Origin: CAHJXF01 sp038225855
GTDB taxonomy: Bacteria; Pseudomonadota; Gammaproteobacteria; Burkholderiales; Burkholderiaceae_D
Assembly (NCBI GenBank): GCA_038225855.1
Contig: JBBRQU010000001.1
Location: 62,001-126,000 of the forward strand
Direction of reading: 5' to 3'
Length of the DNA: 64,000 nucleotides
The position numbers and the translations under genes were made by a program. Position 1 is the stretch's first letter; every line of letters begins with the position of its first letter. Of the stretch, positions 1 to 8,873 are shown piece after piece. The notes beneath the pieces were generated by a model. That model worked only from the letters and a program-made list of their open reading frames with translations, searched no databases and was not told the origin of the DNA.

Positions 1-699
1 GATCAGGCGCGGCTGGCCGCGGTCAAGCAATTGCTGGGTACGGGCAGCGACGCGGTGATGGTATCGACGCTCGGAGGGCTGGAGAACAGGACCATCGCGC
101 TGACGCAGACGCTCAATCCGATTCTGTCGGGACCCTCTGCGGCGATCAGCGCATTCGGGGCGCAGAACACCAGCATCGCGAATCAATTGAAGCAGATCAC
201 CAAGCTGATCGAGCATCGCGCCGAACTCGGCGGTCCGACGCGGCAGATCTTTTTCGTCTCACATGGCGGCTTCGACACGCACAGCAATCAGATCGCGACG
301 CAGAGTCGTCTGCTCGGCGAACTATCGGCGGCGCTCACGTCGTTCTACAACGCGACTGCTTTGCTGGGCGTCACCAACAACGTCACGACGTTCACCCTGT
401 CGGACTTCACGCGCACGTTCAAGCCGGCCAACGGCGGCTCGGATCACGCCTGGGGCGGTCATCATCTGATCGTCGGCGGCGCGGTCAATGGCCAGAGCAC
501 CTACGGCACGTTCCCGAGGCAGACGCTGGGCGGCCCCGACGACGTGAGCACCGAAGGGCGTTGGTTGCCGACGACGGCGATCGATCAATACGGCGCGACA
601 CTCGCGAAGTGGATGGGGCTCACGCCCGCGGAACTCAACGGCGTGTTTCCCAACCTCGCGAATTTCGGGGTCAAGGACCTGGGGTTTCTCGCCGCATGA
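1..699 (+). CDS. DUF1501 family protein, C-terminal part (5' end outside window)
   Basis: The reading frame is open from base 1 and ends at a TGA, so the first part of the gene lies outside the window. The visible 232 residues match the C-terminal half of DUF1501 proteins, which are usually exported by the Tat pathway and related to the alkaline phosphatase/sulfatase fold. Recognisable pieces are the FFVSHGGFDTHSNQ segment, the SDFTRTFKPANGGSDHAWGG segment with conserved Asp, His and Gly residues, and the C-terminal ATLAKWMGL region. The biochemical role of the family is not settled. In other genomes it commonly follows a DUF1800 gene, which would lie upstream here. It converges on the ABC importer genes, with a REP-like repeat between them. 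Confidence 0.85.
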   Translation, partial: DQARLAAVKQLLGTGSDAVMVSTLGGLENRTIALTQTLNPILSGPSAAISAFGAQNTSIANQLKQITKLIEHRAELGGPTRQIFFVSHGGFDTHSNQIATQSRLLGELSAALTSFYNATALLGVTNNVTTFTLSDFTRTFKPANGGSDHAWGGHHLIVGGAVNGQSTYGTFPRQTLGGPDDVSTEGRWLPTTAIDQYGATLAKWMGLTPAELNGVFPNLANFGVKDLGFLAA

Positions 700-708
700 T
701 GTCGTGAA

Positions 709-820
709 GTCGTCTTCCCGGCGGAGCCTGCCCCGGCAAAGGCCGGGGGCCGGGACCCAAGTTCCGATGCACGCGTGACGGGGAAATTCACTTTGGACCC
801 CGGCCTTCGCCGGGGCGACG
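709..820. repeat. REP-like palindromic repeat, type 1 (paired hairpins)
   Basis: Two inverted GC-rich hairpin units face each other: a left unit related to GTCTTCCCGGCGAAGGCCGG followed by GACCCAAGTTCC, and a right unit TTGGACCCCGGCCTTCGCCG ending in GGGGCGAC. The left unit is slightly degenerate. The element lies between two convergent genes, where it could also act as a bidirectional transcription stop. Close relatives occur near 18.6, 26.0, 39.6, 58.4, 60.2 and 61.6 kb. Confidence 0.85.
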
Positions 821-846
821 GCGCGCGGGCCCGCAACAGGCGTCGC

Positions 847-2805
847 CTACCGTCTCAAACGAGGCACCGCCGCGAGCAGCGCCTTGGTGTACTCATGCGC
901 CGGATGCTCGAGCACCTGCTCGGCTGATCCCTGCTCGACGATTTTCCCCTTGACCATCACCGCCACGTCATCGGCGAGATATTCGACGACGCCGATGTTG
1001 TGCGTGATGAAGAGGTATGCGATGCCGAGGTCGCGCTGCAGTTCCTTCAGCAGGTTGAGGATCTGCGCCTGCACCGAGACGTCGAGCGCCGACGTGGGTT
1101 CATCGCACACCACCAGTTCCGGCTCGACCGCCAGAGCGCGCGCGATCGCCAGACGCTGACGCTGGCCTCCCGAGAATTCGTGCGGATAGCGATACATCGC
1201 TTCGGCGCGTATGCCGACCTGATCGAGCAAGGTCGCGAGTCGCGCGCGGCGCTGTTCGAGGTCCATCTCGGGACGCAGGGTGATCATGCCTTCTTCGAGG
1301 ATGTCCGCGACGCGCATGCGCGGATCGAGCGAAGCGAAAGGATCCTGAAAGATGATCTGGATGCCGCGACGCGCGCGCTGCAGGTCGCTGCCCTTCAGGC
1401 GATCGAGCCGCTCGCCGTTGAAGAGCGTCTCGCCGCCGATCTCGGCCTGATCGCGCAGCAGTTGCAACAGCGCCTTGCCGCTGGTGGTCTTGCCGCAACC
1501 CGACTCGCCCACCAGTGCGAGCGTGCGGCCCGGTGCGATCGAGAAGGAAATGCCGTCGACCGCTTTCACATACCCGACGGTACGTCGCAGAACTCCCTTG
1601 CGAATCGGAAAGTGCACGGTGAGGTCACGCACTTCGAGCAGCTTGTCGGTCGAGGCCGCGACGCGCGTTTCGGTCAGCGCCTCGATTCGTTGGGGTGGCA
1701 GGTGCGGGCGCTCGGCGAGCGGCAGCGATGGATCGTAGATGAAGCAGCGCACCGGATGCGTCGCGACCGGACCGTCGACCACGATCCTGCCCGGAACGAC
1801 GACGCGCACTTCACCGAACAACTCGGGCACATGCGAATGGCAATGCGGCACGGCCGCATTGCATCGATCGGCGAAGCGACAACCGGTGAACCGGATCGTC
1901 AACGGCGGCACGGTCCCCGGGATCGCAGCGAGCGGCACGTTGCGCCTGCCCGATTCGGGCAACGCGTCGAAGAGCTTCATCGCATAGGGATGCAGCGGCC
2001 GCGCGAAGAACTCTTCGGCGTCGGCGACCTCGATGATCTGCCCCGCGTACATCAGCGCCACGCGATGCGCCATCTGCGCGACCACCGCGAGGTCGTGCGT
2101 GATCAACAACATCGCCATGCCGAGGCGCTGCTGCAAATCCTTCAACAGATCGAGAATCTGCGCCTGGATCGTCACGTCGAGCGCGGTGGTCGGCTCGTCG
2201 GCGATCAGCATTTCGGGTTCGGCCGCGAGCGCGATCGCGATCATCACGCGCTGCTTCTGTCCGCCCGACATCTGGAACGGATAGTTGTCTATGCGGCGCT
2301 CGGGCTCGGGAATTCCAACCAGGTTCAACCAGTCGATCGCCTTCGCGCGCGCCGCCGCGCCGCGCAACGATGTGTGCGTGACGATGGTCTCTACGATCTG
2401 GTCGCCGACCTTCAACACCGGGTTCAGGCTGGTCGACGGATCCTGAAAGATGATGCCGATCTTGCCGCCGCGCCGTTCGCGCATGCGCGACTCGGGCAGG
2501 ATCAGGAGCTCTTCATCGTCGAGGCGCACCGAGCCTTCGTCGATACGTCCGTTGTCGGGCAACAGCCGCATCAACGCCATCGCGGTCATCGACTTGCCGC
2601 ATCCCGATTCACCGACCAATGCAAAGGTCTCGCCGCGCGCGACCGACAGGCGCACGCCGTCGAGCGCCTTGACCAGACCCGCATCGGATTCGAGGGCGAC
2701 GTGCAGGCCTTCTGCGATGAGGATGTCATCGCGTCCGTCGGCTACGACTTGCGCATCGAGGTCACAACGCGGCAGATCACCGATCTTTTCCAACGCGGCG
2801 CTCAT
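847..2805 (-). CDS. Fused double-ATPase subunit of a peptide/nickel-type ABC importer (YejF-like)
   Basis: This 652-residue protein carries two complete ATP-binding cassettes of the DppD and DppF types in one chain. Each half has a Walker A (GESGCGKS near residues 66-73, and GESGCGKT in the second half), a signature motif (MSGGQKQR and FSGGQRQR) and a Walker B followed by DEPT. Between them sits the oligopeptide/dipeptide transporter C-terminal region with conserved cysteines. It should power uptake by the two permeases encoded upstream. Its ATG overlaps the permease stop by ATGA, so it is translationally coupled. The fused arrangement resembles E. coli YejF. The transported substrate cannot be read from the sequence. 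Confidence 0.9.
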   Translation of the reverse strand: MSAALEKIGDLPRCDLDAQVVADGRDDILIAEGLHVALESDAGLVKALDGVRLSVARGETFALVGESGCGKSMTAMALMRLLPDNGRIDEGSVRLDDEELLILPESRMRERRGGKIGIIFQDPSTSLNPVLKVGDQIVETIVTHTSLRGAAARAKAIDWLNLVGIPEPERRIDNYPFQMSGGQKQRVMIAIALAAEPEMLIADEPTTALDVTIQAQILDLLKDLQQRLGMAMLLITHDLAVVAQMAHRVALMYAGQIIEVADAEEFFARPLHPYAMKLFDALPESGRRNVPLAAIPGTVPPLTIRFTGCRFADRCNAAVPHCHSHVPELFGEVRVVVPGRIVVDGPVATHPVRCFIYDPSLPLAERPHLPPQRIEALTETRVAASTDKLLEVRDLTVHFPIRKGVLRRTVGYVKAVDGISFSIAPGRTLALVGESGCGKTTSGKALLQLLRDQAEIGGETLFNGERLDRLKGSDLQRARRGIQIIFQDPFASLDPRMRVADILEEGMITLRPEMDLEQRRARLATLLDQVGIRAEAMYRYPHEFSGGQRQRLAIARALAVEPELVVCDEPTSALDVSVQAQILNLLKELQRDLGIAYLFITHNIGVVEYLADDVAVMVKGKIVEQGSAEQVLEHPAHEYTKALLAAVPRLRR

Positions 2806-4301
2806 GTCACTACCCCGGGCCGGCCGCGCAACGGCAGCGGCGCGAGAATCTTGCGACGAATTTCATTGGCGATGCGCCGCCGCGGCTTGTAGGTCCGTGC
2901 ACGCGGATCGAAGGCATCGCGCACGCCGTCGGCAAACAGGTTGATCGACAACACGAGTCCGAGCATGAACACGAATGCGGTCGCGAGGTTCCACCACACG
3001 ATCGGGTCGCGCGCCATCTCGGAACGCGCGAGGTTGAGCATCGTGCCGAAGCTCGACATAGACGGATCGACGCCCACGCCCACGTACGACAACACCGCCT
3101 CGTACAGCACGATCTGCGAGAACTCGAGCACCAGCGTGATGATCACGATGTGCATCACGTTGGGCACGATGTGCCTGGCCATGATCTTGCGCGAGCCGGC
3201 CCCGAAGGCCTGCGCGGCCTGTACGTAGTCGAGCTCGCGCAGCTTCAGGGTTTCGCCGCGCACCAGGCGGCACATGGTCGCGAACTCGGTGATGCCGATG
3301 ATCAGGCACAGGAACAGCAGCTTCAGATCCGAGCGCTCGATGCCGGTCTCGAAGAGCTGCGGATTCTTGTCGATGAAGACCTGGATCATCAGCACGCAGG
3401 CGGCGATCAACAGCACCGCCGGGATCGATGACAGCACCGTGTACACGTACTGGATCGCATCGTCGGCCCAGCCGCGCATGTAGCCCGCGACCACGCCGAG
3501 GATGAGTGCGAACGGCAGCGTCGCCGCCGTTGTGAGCGAGCCCATCACGATCGCCGTGCGGATGCTCTTGATGACGCGATAGAACACGTCGTTGCCGGTC
3601 AGGTCGGTGCCGAACACGTGATAGGCCGATGCCAGCGAAACCAGCACGCCGATGCAGCCGCCGAGTATCAACACGGTTCTCGACACGGTGCGCCACGGCA
3701 GATCCGTCGCGGGTGAGCGCATGAATTGCCACGCATCGACGATACGTTCGTTGCGGCTGCTGGCCAGCGCGCCGGCCACCATCAGCATCACCAGCATGCC
3801 GCCGACCAGACCGAGCACGACGCCGATCACGATGCGCGCAGCGATATCGCTCGCCCAGTCGCGCTCGGGATTGACGAGCTGCCTGCCGCCGTATCGCAGG
3901 CGCGGAAATTCGCGCACTGCGCTTCCGCCTTCGTCGACCGTTTCCTTCGAGAAGGCGCGATACGCGAGCGGCATCGAGTAGGTTTTCTCGCGCGCCTCGC
4001 GCAGCGACGTGAAGGCGAGGTCGAGCAGCGACAGGGTCTCGCCCGAATAGACGGCGTGGGTTGCGGCCTTGCTGCCCGGCGTTGCGTCGATGCGCGGTCG
4101 AAAGTGGATCGAGTCGAACATGCCGATCACGACGAACACCATCAACACGATCACCGCCGCCATCGGCGTGGGTGCGACGAACACGCGACGCCAGGTGCGG
4201 CGCGCGTTGGCGTTGCGCGCCACGCGCGAGATGTAGAAGGCCGTCATCGCGAACACCAGCCACACGAAGATGTCGGTCCAGAGGAATACGAATTTAGGCA
4301 T
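2802..4301 (-). CDS. ABC importer permease, DppC/YejE type, with long N-terminal extension
   Basis: This inner-membrane permease has 499 residues from the ATG at 4301; a TTG further upstream is possible but less likely. Family members are usually about 300-350 residues. The C-terminal half has the typical BPD_transp_1 region, including the cytoplasmic EAA-like loop (DYVQAAQAFGAGSRKIMARH) that contacts the ATPase. The extra N-terminal part contains a TM segment near residue 7-25, another near 40-60 and a periplasmic stretch, as in YejE-like proteins. It is followed directly by the fused ATPase gene (ATGA overlap). A REP-like repeat separates it from the other permease gene. Confidence 0.85.
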   Translation of the reverse strand: MPKFVFLWTDIFVWLVFAMTAFYISRVARNANARRTWRRVFVAPTPMAAVIVLMVFVVIGMFDSIHFRPRIDATPGSKAATHAVYSGETLSLLDLAFTSLREAREKTYSMPLAYRAFSKETVDEGGSAVREFPRLRYGGRQLVNPERDWASDIAARIVIGVVLGLVGGMLVMLMVAGALASSRNERIVDAWQFMRSPATDLPWRTVSRTVLILGGCIGVLVSLASAYHVFGTDLTGNDVFYRVIKSIRTAIVMGSLTTAATLPFALILGVVAGYMRGWADDAIQYVYTVLSSIPAVLLIAACVLMIQVFIDKNPQLFETGIERSDLKLLFLCLIIGITEFATMCRLVRGETLKLRELDYVQAAQAFGAGSRKIMARHIVPNVMHIVIITLVLEFSQIVLYEAVLSYVGVGVDPSMSSFGTMLNLARSEMARDPIVWWNLATAFVFMLGLVLSINLFADGVRDAFDPRARTYKPRRRIANEIRRKILAPLPLRGRPGVVT

Positions 4302-4335
4302 GGGTGGTCCGTGCGAAGCTGACGCTAAATGCAAA

Positions 4336-4405
4336 GACGCTGGGTCCCTGCGTTCGCAGGGACGACAGGGGGGTTGTCGTTCCCGCGAAGGCGGGAACCC
4401 AGCGG
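4336..4405. repeat. REP-like palindromic repeat, type 2, inside the ABC operon
   Basis: Two hairpins in inverted orientation: ACGCTGGGTCCCTGCGTTCG with its continuation CAGGGACGAC, and GTCGTTCCCGCGAAGGCGGG followed by AACCCAGCG. This sequence type differs from type 1 in the ACCCAGCG tail. It lies between the two permease genes of one operon, so it may affect mRNA stability or relative expression. Related copies lie at 31.9 and 54.1 kb. Confidence 0.8.
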
Positions 4406-4422
4406 CGTATTCGAGATGCCCA

Positions 4423-5400
4423 TCAAGCCAACCTCACGCGCGGGTCGGCAACCGTGTATGCGATGTCCGCAAGCACATAACCCACGACGTAGAGGATGGC
4501 TCCGAGAAACACCATCGCGCGCACCACCGCGAAGTCCTGTTGCCCGATCGCCTCGATCGTGTAGCTGCCCAGGCCCGGGATGCCGAAGAAGGACTCGAAC
4601 ACCACGCTGCCCAGAAACAGCACGGGAAAGATCGTGAAGACGTTGGTGATGACCGGGATCAACGCGTTGCGCAGCACGTGCTTGAACAGCACCACCTGTT
4701 CGGTCAGGCCCTTCGCGCGCGCGGTGCGCACGTAGTCGCGCGACAGCTCTTCGAGGAACATCGCGCGGTACAGGCGCGCGTCGTAACCCAGGCGCGCGAC
4801 CAGCGAGATCGCGATCGGCAACGCGAGGAACTTGACGAGACCCCACCCATCGGCGAAGCCCGAGATCGGCACCACCCGCATCAGCTTCGAGAACGCGAAC
4901 TGCCCGGCGATGATGTAGAACAGACTCGAGATCGACAGCAGCACGACCGTCAACACCACGCCCCAGAAATCGAGCGGGCTGCCGCGAAAGAACACCATCG
5001 CGAGCGAGAACACGACCGAGATGAAGATGGTCAGCGCGAACACCGGGATCTGCAACGCGACCGAGGGTCCGATGCGCGTCGTGATCTCGTGCCCGATGTC
5101 GCGCCCCGTGTCGGACGCGCCGAAGTCCAATGCGAACAGGCGCACCGAGCGCTCCCAGAACACGGTGTCAATGAGCTTGTGAGCGCCGTCCGCCTTCTCG
5201 TTCCAGAGCAGCGCCTTGTTGTAGCCGTGCTGAACTTTCCAGTCTTCGATCTGCTGCTGCGATATGTACTTGCCGCCGATGTTCAGCCGCGCCATGTCGT
5301 CGGGCGTGCTGATGGTGAAGAACAAGACGAAGGTCAGCAGATTGACGCCGACCAGGATCAGGATGCCGTAGAGGATGCGACGAAGAATGTATCCGGCCAT
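4423..5400 (-). CDS. ABC importer permease, DppB/YejB type
   Basis: A 325-residue inner-membrane permease. It starts with MAGYILRRILYGILILVGVN, the usual first TM helix of DppB-type subunits, and has about six TM segments. The EAA-like loop DYVRTARAKGLTEQVVLFKH lies near residue 220-240, followed by the FGIPGLGSYTIEAI segment typical of the family. The ATG at 5400 shares one base with the stop of the substrate-binding protein gene (TGATG). An in-frame TTG one codon earlier is less likely. It should pair with the longer DppC-type subunit downstream. Substrate unknown, probably peptides. Confidence 0.9.
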   Translation of the reverse strand: MAGYILRRILYGILILVGVNLLTFVLFFTISTPDDMARLNIGGKYISQQQIEDWKVQHGYNKALLWNEKADGAHKLIDTVFWERSVRLFALDFGASDTGRDIGHEITTRIGPSVALQIPVFALTIFISVVFSLAMVFFRGSPLDFWGVVLTVVLLSISSLFYIIAGQFAFSKLMRVVPISGFADGWGLVKFLALPIAISLVARLGYDARLYRAMFLEELSRDYVRTARAKGLTEQVVLFKHVLRNALIPVITNVFTIFPVLFLGSVVFESFFGIPGLGSYTIEAIGQQDFAVVRAMVFLGAILYVVGYVLADIAYTVADPRVRLA

Positions 5401-7721
5401 CAAGCGTTTCCGGTCGCGGTCGCGGTTGCCGACGCTGGCACCAGGGCGCCGAGCGCATTGGTGCGCTCACGCGCCTTGAACGCGCGCCATGCGGGCCAGA
5501 GCGCGAGCAGGAACGCGAGCGCGATCACCCACAGCGGCCAGAAGTGAGACGGGTTCCATTGCCGCACGAGTTGGGCGCGCATCGCCGGATCGATGCGGCG
5601 ATATTCGAGTATGTCGCGCGCCATGTAGGTCGGCTTGCCGTTGCTCAACCACGGCTGATACGAGCCGACCGAATACGGGTTGTAGCCCCACAGCCAGGGC
5701 GAATCCCTGCGCACGATCTCGACCATCTTGTCGATCGTCGCCTGCTTCTCGGGACCGTCCTCCATGTAGCGCATCTTTTCGTAAAGCCGGTCGTACTCGT
5801 CGTTCTGGTAGTTGGACGCGTTCTCGCCTTGGCCCTTGGTCAGTGCCTTGGAGTTCGGGCCGTACAACAGGAACAGGAAATTTTCTGCATCCGGATAGTC
5901 GCCGTTCCAGCCCCACCAGAAGATCTGCGCGGAGCCCGAGTTCATCTTGTCCTGAAACCGGTTGTAGTCGGTCGCCCGCAATTCGAGTTGCACGCCGAGC
6001 TTGCCGAACTGCTTGATGACCCAGTCGATCTCGGCGCGCAGCTCGGGCGTGGGCACGCGCTGATAGTCGTAGTTGAGAACCAGCGGCTGGCCGGTCTTGA
6101 CGTCGCGTCCGCCGGGATAGCCCGCCTCTTCCATCAGCTTCTGCGCGACCGCGAGCGGCTTGCGCACCGCATGCCCCTTTCTGTCCTCGACCTTCCAGTC
6201 ATAGGCGAACGAATTCATCCCTTGCTCGCCGGTTCGATAGCCGAACACCACAGGCGGCAAGGGCCCCGTCGCGGGCGGCCCGGCCTTGCCTTGCGACTCG
6301 AACAAGTCGGAGTACTCATCCCAGTCGACTGCGATCTGCAACGCGGTACGCAGCTTGCGATTGCGTTCGAGGTCGGCGGCGGTCTTGCCTTTCCCGACGG
6401 TCGGGTCCCACCAGTTGAAGCCGATGTACCAGTTGACCGCTTCGACCGCGCGCGGGAAGCGGAAGCCCTTCTGCTTGAACTCGCGCGCGGTCTCATCCGA
6501 ATCGCGCGCCTCGGTCGAGAACTCGAGGCCCCATTCGAGGTGGTCCATGTCGGGTTCGTCGAGATAGCCCTGCCGCCACTTGCTCTTCATCGGCAAGCGT
6601 TCCTTCTCGACGCGGAACACGATCTTGTCGATGAAAGGCATCATCTTTCCGCAATCGTTGAGCAGCCCCTTGGCCTTGTCCTCGGGCTCGCCTTCGCACG
6701 GATAGGGCTCGCCGCGAAAGTTGGGATTGCGCACCAGCGTATGCCGACGATTCTCGATGTACTCGGTCGCCATGAACGGGCCCGTTCCCGCAGGCCAGTA
6801 GTTGAGCGACAGATTGTTTCCGATCATCCCCGGTTGTGCGTAGAACTCTTCGGCCTCCCACGGGATCGGCGCGAAGAAGGTCATCGCGAGCCAGTACTTG
6901 AACTGCGGATACTTGCCGACCACGCGAATGCGCAGCGTGTGATCATCGAGCGCGGTCGCGCCTTCGAACGGGATCTTGCGGAAGTCGAGGAACGGCAGGT
7001 CGCGCCCCGTGGGCGAGATGCCTTCGCGCAGCTTGGCATCGACATCGCGAACGCGCTTCGCGTAGTCCTTCATGCCCACGATGTACTCGTTCATCACCGA
7101 GAAGATCGACGACTTCACGCGTGCCGTCGCCATGCGCCTGATGGTGTAGACGAAGTCGTCGGCGACCAGCTCGCGCGTGCCGGTCTTGGGGAAATCGGTC
7201 AGCGCGAACTTGCCCGCGACATCCGACTTCTTGAGGTGGTGATAGACGTAGCTGCCGTCGGGATTCTTTGCGAACGCCGGATGCGGCGCGAACAGGACGC
7301 CCTTCCTGATCTTGAGATCGTAGATGCTTTCGGCCACCTGCTCGCCCGGAGCGTCAGCCGGCAATTCATTGCCATCGCGGTCAAGGTAGCGCGGAACAGG
7401 AACGGCCTCCGCGACGCGACCCTCGAGCTGGTAAGGACGCTTCAGATAGTTGTAGCGCAGCGGCGGCTCGTACACCTGGTACGTGATCGGCGTTTCATTC
7501 GAGGAATACGAACTGGTCGGATCCAGATATTTGGGCGACGACTCTTGCGTGGCCGTGAAGTACGTGTTGGTGGATTCGGAGCCGGGAGGATTGGGATTGT
7601 TGGGAACGCCGCAGCCGGTCAGCCCCACCAGCATCGCCAGCCATGCAAGACGCGACGGGTGCCGGTTATGGCCAAGGCGGCGGGGAGTCCGCCGCGCGCA
7701 TGTCGATGCTGAGTCGTTCAT
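5400..7721 (-). CDS. Extracytoplasmic solute-binding lipoprotein of peptide ABC importer (SBP_bac_5) with C-terminal TM anchor
   Basis: A family-5 solute-binding protein of 773 residues from the ATG at 7721. This start is preceded by AAGGAG about nine bases upstream and is preferred over the in-frame starts at 7730 and 7778. The N-terminus has an arginine-rich region, a hydrophobic stretch and the lipobox LVGLTGC, so it should be a lipoprotein. The body shows typical SBP_bac_5 features, including WPAGTGPFMATEYI and a long hinge region. At about 780 residues it is much longer than DppA (about 535). An extra TM segment close to the C-terminus (WVIALAFLLALWPAWRAF) is unusual for this family and gives a second anchor. 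It is the first gene of the importer operon. Confidence 0.88.
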   Translation of the reverse strand: MNDSASTCARRTPRRLGHNRHPSRLAWLAMLVGLTGCGVPNNPNPPGSESTNTYFTATQESSPKYLDPTSSYSSNETPITYQVYEPPLRYNYLKRPYQLEGRVAEAVPVPRYLDRDGNELPADAPGEQVAESIYDLKIRKGVLFAPHPAFAKNPDGSYVYHHLKKSDVAGKFALTDFPKTGTRELVADDFVYTIRRMATARVKSSIFSVMNEYIVGMKDYAKRVRDVDAKLREGISPTGRDLPFLDFRKIPFEGATALDDHTLRIRVVGKYPQFKYWLAMTFFAPIPWEAEEFYAQPGMIGNNLSLNYWPAGTGPFMATEYIENRRHTLVRNPNFRGEPYPCEGEPEDKAKGLLNDCGKMMPFIDKIVFRVEKERLPMKSKWRQGYLDEPDMDHLEWGLEFSTEARDSDETAREFKQKGFRFPRAVEAVNWYIGFNWWDPTVGKGKTAADLERNRKLRTALQIAVDWDEYSDLFESQGKAGPPATGPLPPVVFGYRTGEQGMNSFAYDWKVEDRKGHAVRKPLAVAQKLMEEAGYPGGRDVKTGQPLVLNYDYQRVPTPELRAEIDWVIKQFGKLGVQLELRATDYNRFQDKMNSGSAQIFWWGWNGDYPDAENFLFLLYGPNSKALTKGQGENASNYQNDEYDRLYEKMRYMEDGPEKQATIDKMVEIVRRDSPWLWGYNPYSVGSYQPWLSNGKPTYMARDILEYRRIDPAMRAQLVRQWNPSHFWPLWVIALAFLLALWPAWRAFKARERTNALGALVPASATATATGNA

Positions 7722-8086
7722 GGTCTCCATCTCCTTCAGTGCCGCGGCGCAGGGTTGAAGCACCGTTCGATCCGTCATCGAAAAAGGGCGCCGCCGGATA
7801 GGCTGCGCCCTGCTTCTGCGGATGGCAACTCCGCACAGTTACTGATGCTACCGACCGCGCCGCGTTTCCGGGCAGACGCCCGCACCAGGGCTTCCGATTT
7901 GCGGGCGCTATTGTGCATGCATTCATTCGCGCTGCGGAAGTACATGCGATGAAGCGCGGAACGATGCACGTCGACGGGGTGATTCATGCAGCGGCGTGCG
8001 AGCCACAGCCGTCGCCCCGGCCTGCGCCGGGGCGACGGGTCTGGGCATTGCATATACTTCCCTCTCCTTCACGCGCTGGAGACTTC
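7722..8086. other. Intergenic region between divergent importer operon and fabI
   Basis: About 365 bases with no convincing gene. It must hold the promoters of the leftward ABC importer operon and the rightward fabI unit. The only structure I can point to is the REP-like hairpin at 8009-8038. I do not see a confident sigma-70 promoter or operator. Confidence 0.6.
8009..8038. repeat. Single REP-like hairpin upstream of fabI
   Basis: A perfect palindrome with a 13-base stem (CCGTCGCCCCGGC) and a four-base CTGC loop. It is one unit of the type 1 repeat family and lies about 48 bases upstream of the fabI start, so it could fold in the 5' leader of the mRNA. Confidence 0.8.
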
Positions 8087-8872
8087 ATGGGCTTTCTTGC
8101 CGGCAAACGCATCCTCGTCACCGGTGTCCTGTCGAATCGTTCGATCGCCTACGGCATCGCGAGCGCCTGCCATCGCGAGGGCGCAGAGCTTGCGTTCACC
8201 TATGTCGGCGAGCGCTTCAAGGAGCGCATCACCGAGTTCGCGGCCGAGTTCGATTCGTCGCTGGTGTTCCCTTGCGATGTCGGCAGCGACGACGAGATCG
8301 CCGCATTGTTCACGGATCTCGGCAAGAGCTGGCCCCGGCTCGACGGCCTTGTCCATGCGATCGGCTTCGCGACGCGCGAGGCGATCGCGGGAGACTTCAT
8401 CGAGGGTCTTTCGCGCGAAGGCTTTCGCATCGCGCACGACATCTCCGCGTACAGTTTTCCCGCGCTCGCCAAGGCCGCATTGCCACTGCTCTCGGACAAG
8501 GCGTCGCTGGTGACGCTCACCTATCTGGGCAGCGATCGCGTGGTGCCCAACTACAACACGATGGGCCTCGCCAAGGCCTCGCTCGAAGCGAGCGTGCGTT
8601 ATCTGGCGGAGTCGCTCGGCAAGAAAGGCGTGCGCGTCAACGGCATCTCGGCCGGTCCGATCAGGACGCTCGCGGCATCGGGCATCAAGGGCTTTCGCGG
8701 CATTCTGGACTTCGTCGCGACGCATGCGCCGCTACGACGCAACGTGACGATCGACGATGTCGGCAACGTCGCGGCCTTTCTTCTCTCCGATCTCGCGGCC
8801 GGCGTGACCGCGGAGATCACCTACGTCGACGGCGGCTTCAACACCGTGGTCGGAGGAATCGCGGAGGGCTGA
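8087..8872 (+). CDS. fabI: Enoyl-[acyl-carrier-protein] reductase (NADH), FabI
   Basis: FabI reduces trans-2-enoyl-ACP with NADH in the last step of each fatty-acid elongation cycle in the cytoplasm. The 261-residue protein begins MGFLAGKRILVTGVLSNRSI, the FabI form of the Rossmann nucleotide-binding site. The catalytic SDR-like motif YNTMGLAK gives the Y-x6-K pair near residues 156-163, followed by VRVNGISAGPIRTLAASGI, the substrate-binding loop of FabI. Length is normal. The chosen ATG fits homology; in-frame codons upstream would add an unlikely tail. The next gene starts one base after the stop, so the two are probably co-translated. Confidence 0.97.
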   Translation: MGFLAGKRILVTGVLSNRSIAYGIASACHREGAELAFTYVGERFKERITEFAAEFDSSLVFPCDVGSDDEIAALFTDLGKSWPRLDGLVHAIGFATREAIAGDFIEGLSREGFRIAHDISAYSFPALAKAALPLLSDKASLVTLTYLGSDRVVPNYNTMGLAKASLEASVRYLAESLGKKGVRVNGISAGPIRTLAASGIKGFRGILDFVATHAPLRRNVTIDDVGNVAAFLLSDLAAGVTAEITYVDGGFNTVVGGIAEG

Positions 8873-8873
8873 C

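Noticed and set aside
1000..2892. Long open frames antisense to real genes, for example opposite the ABC ATPase, the solute-binding protein (5544-7712), the FtsX permease (36749-38779) and TonB receptor 1 (41507-43339)
   Set aside because: They are explained by high GC content and codon bias of the true gene on the other strand. Their translations are rich in Arg, Ala and His and match no family.
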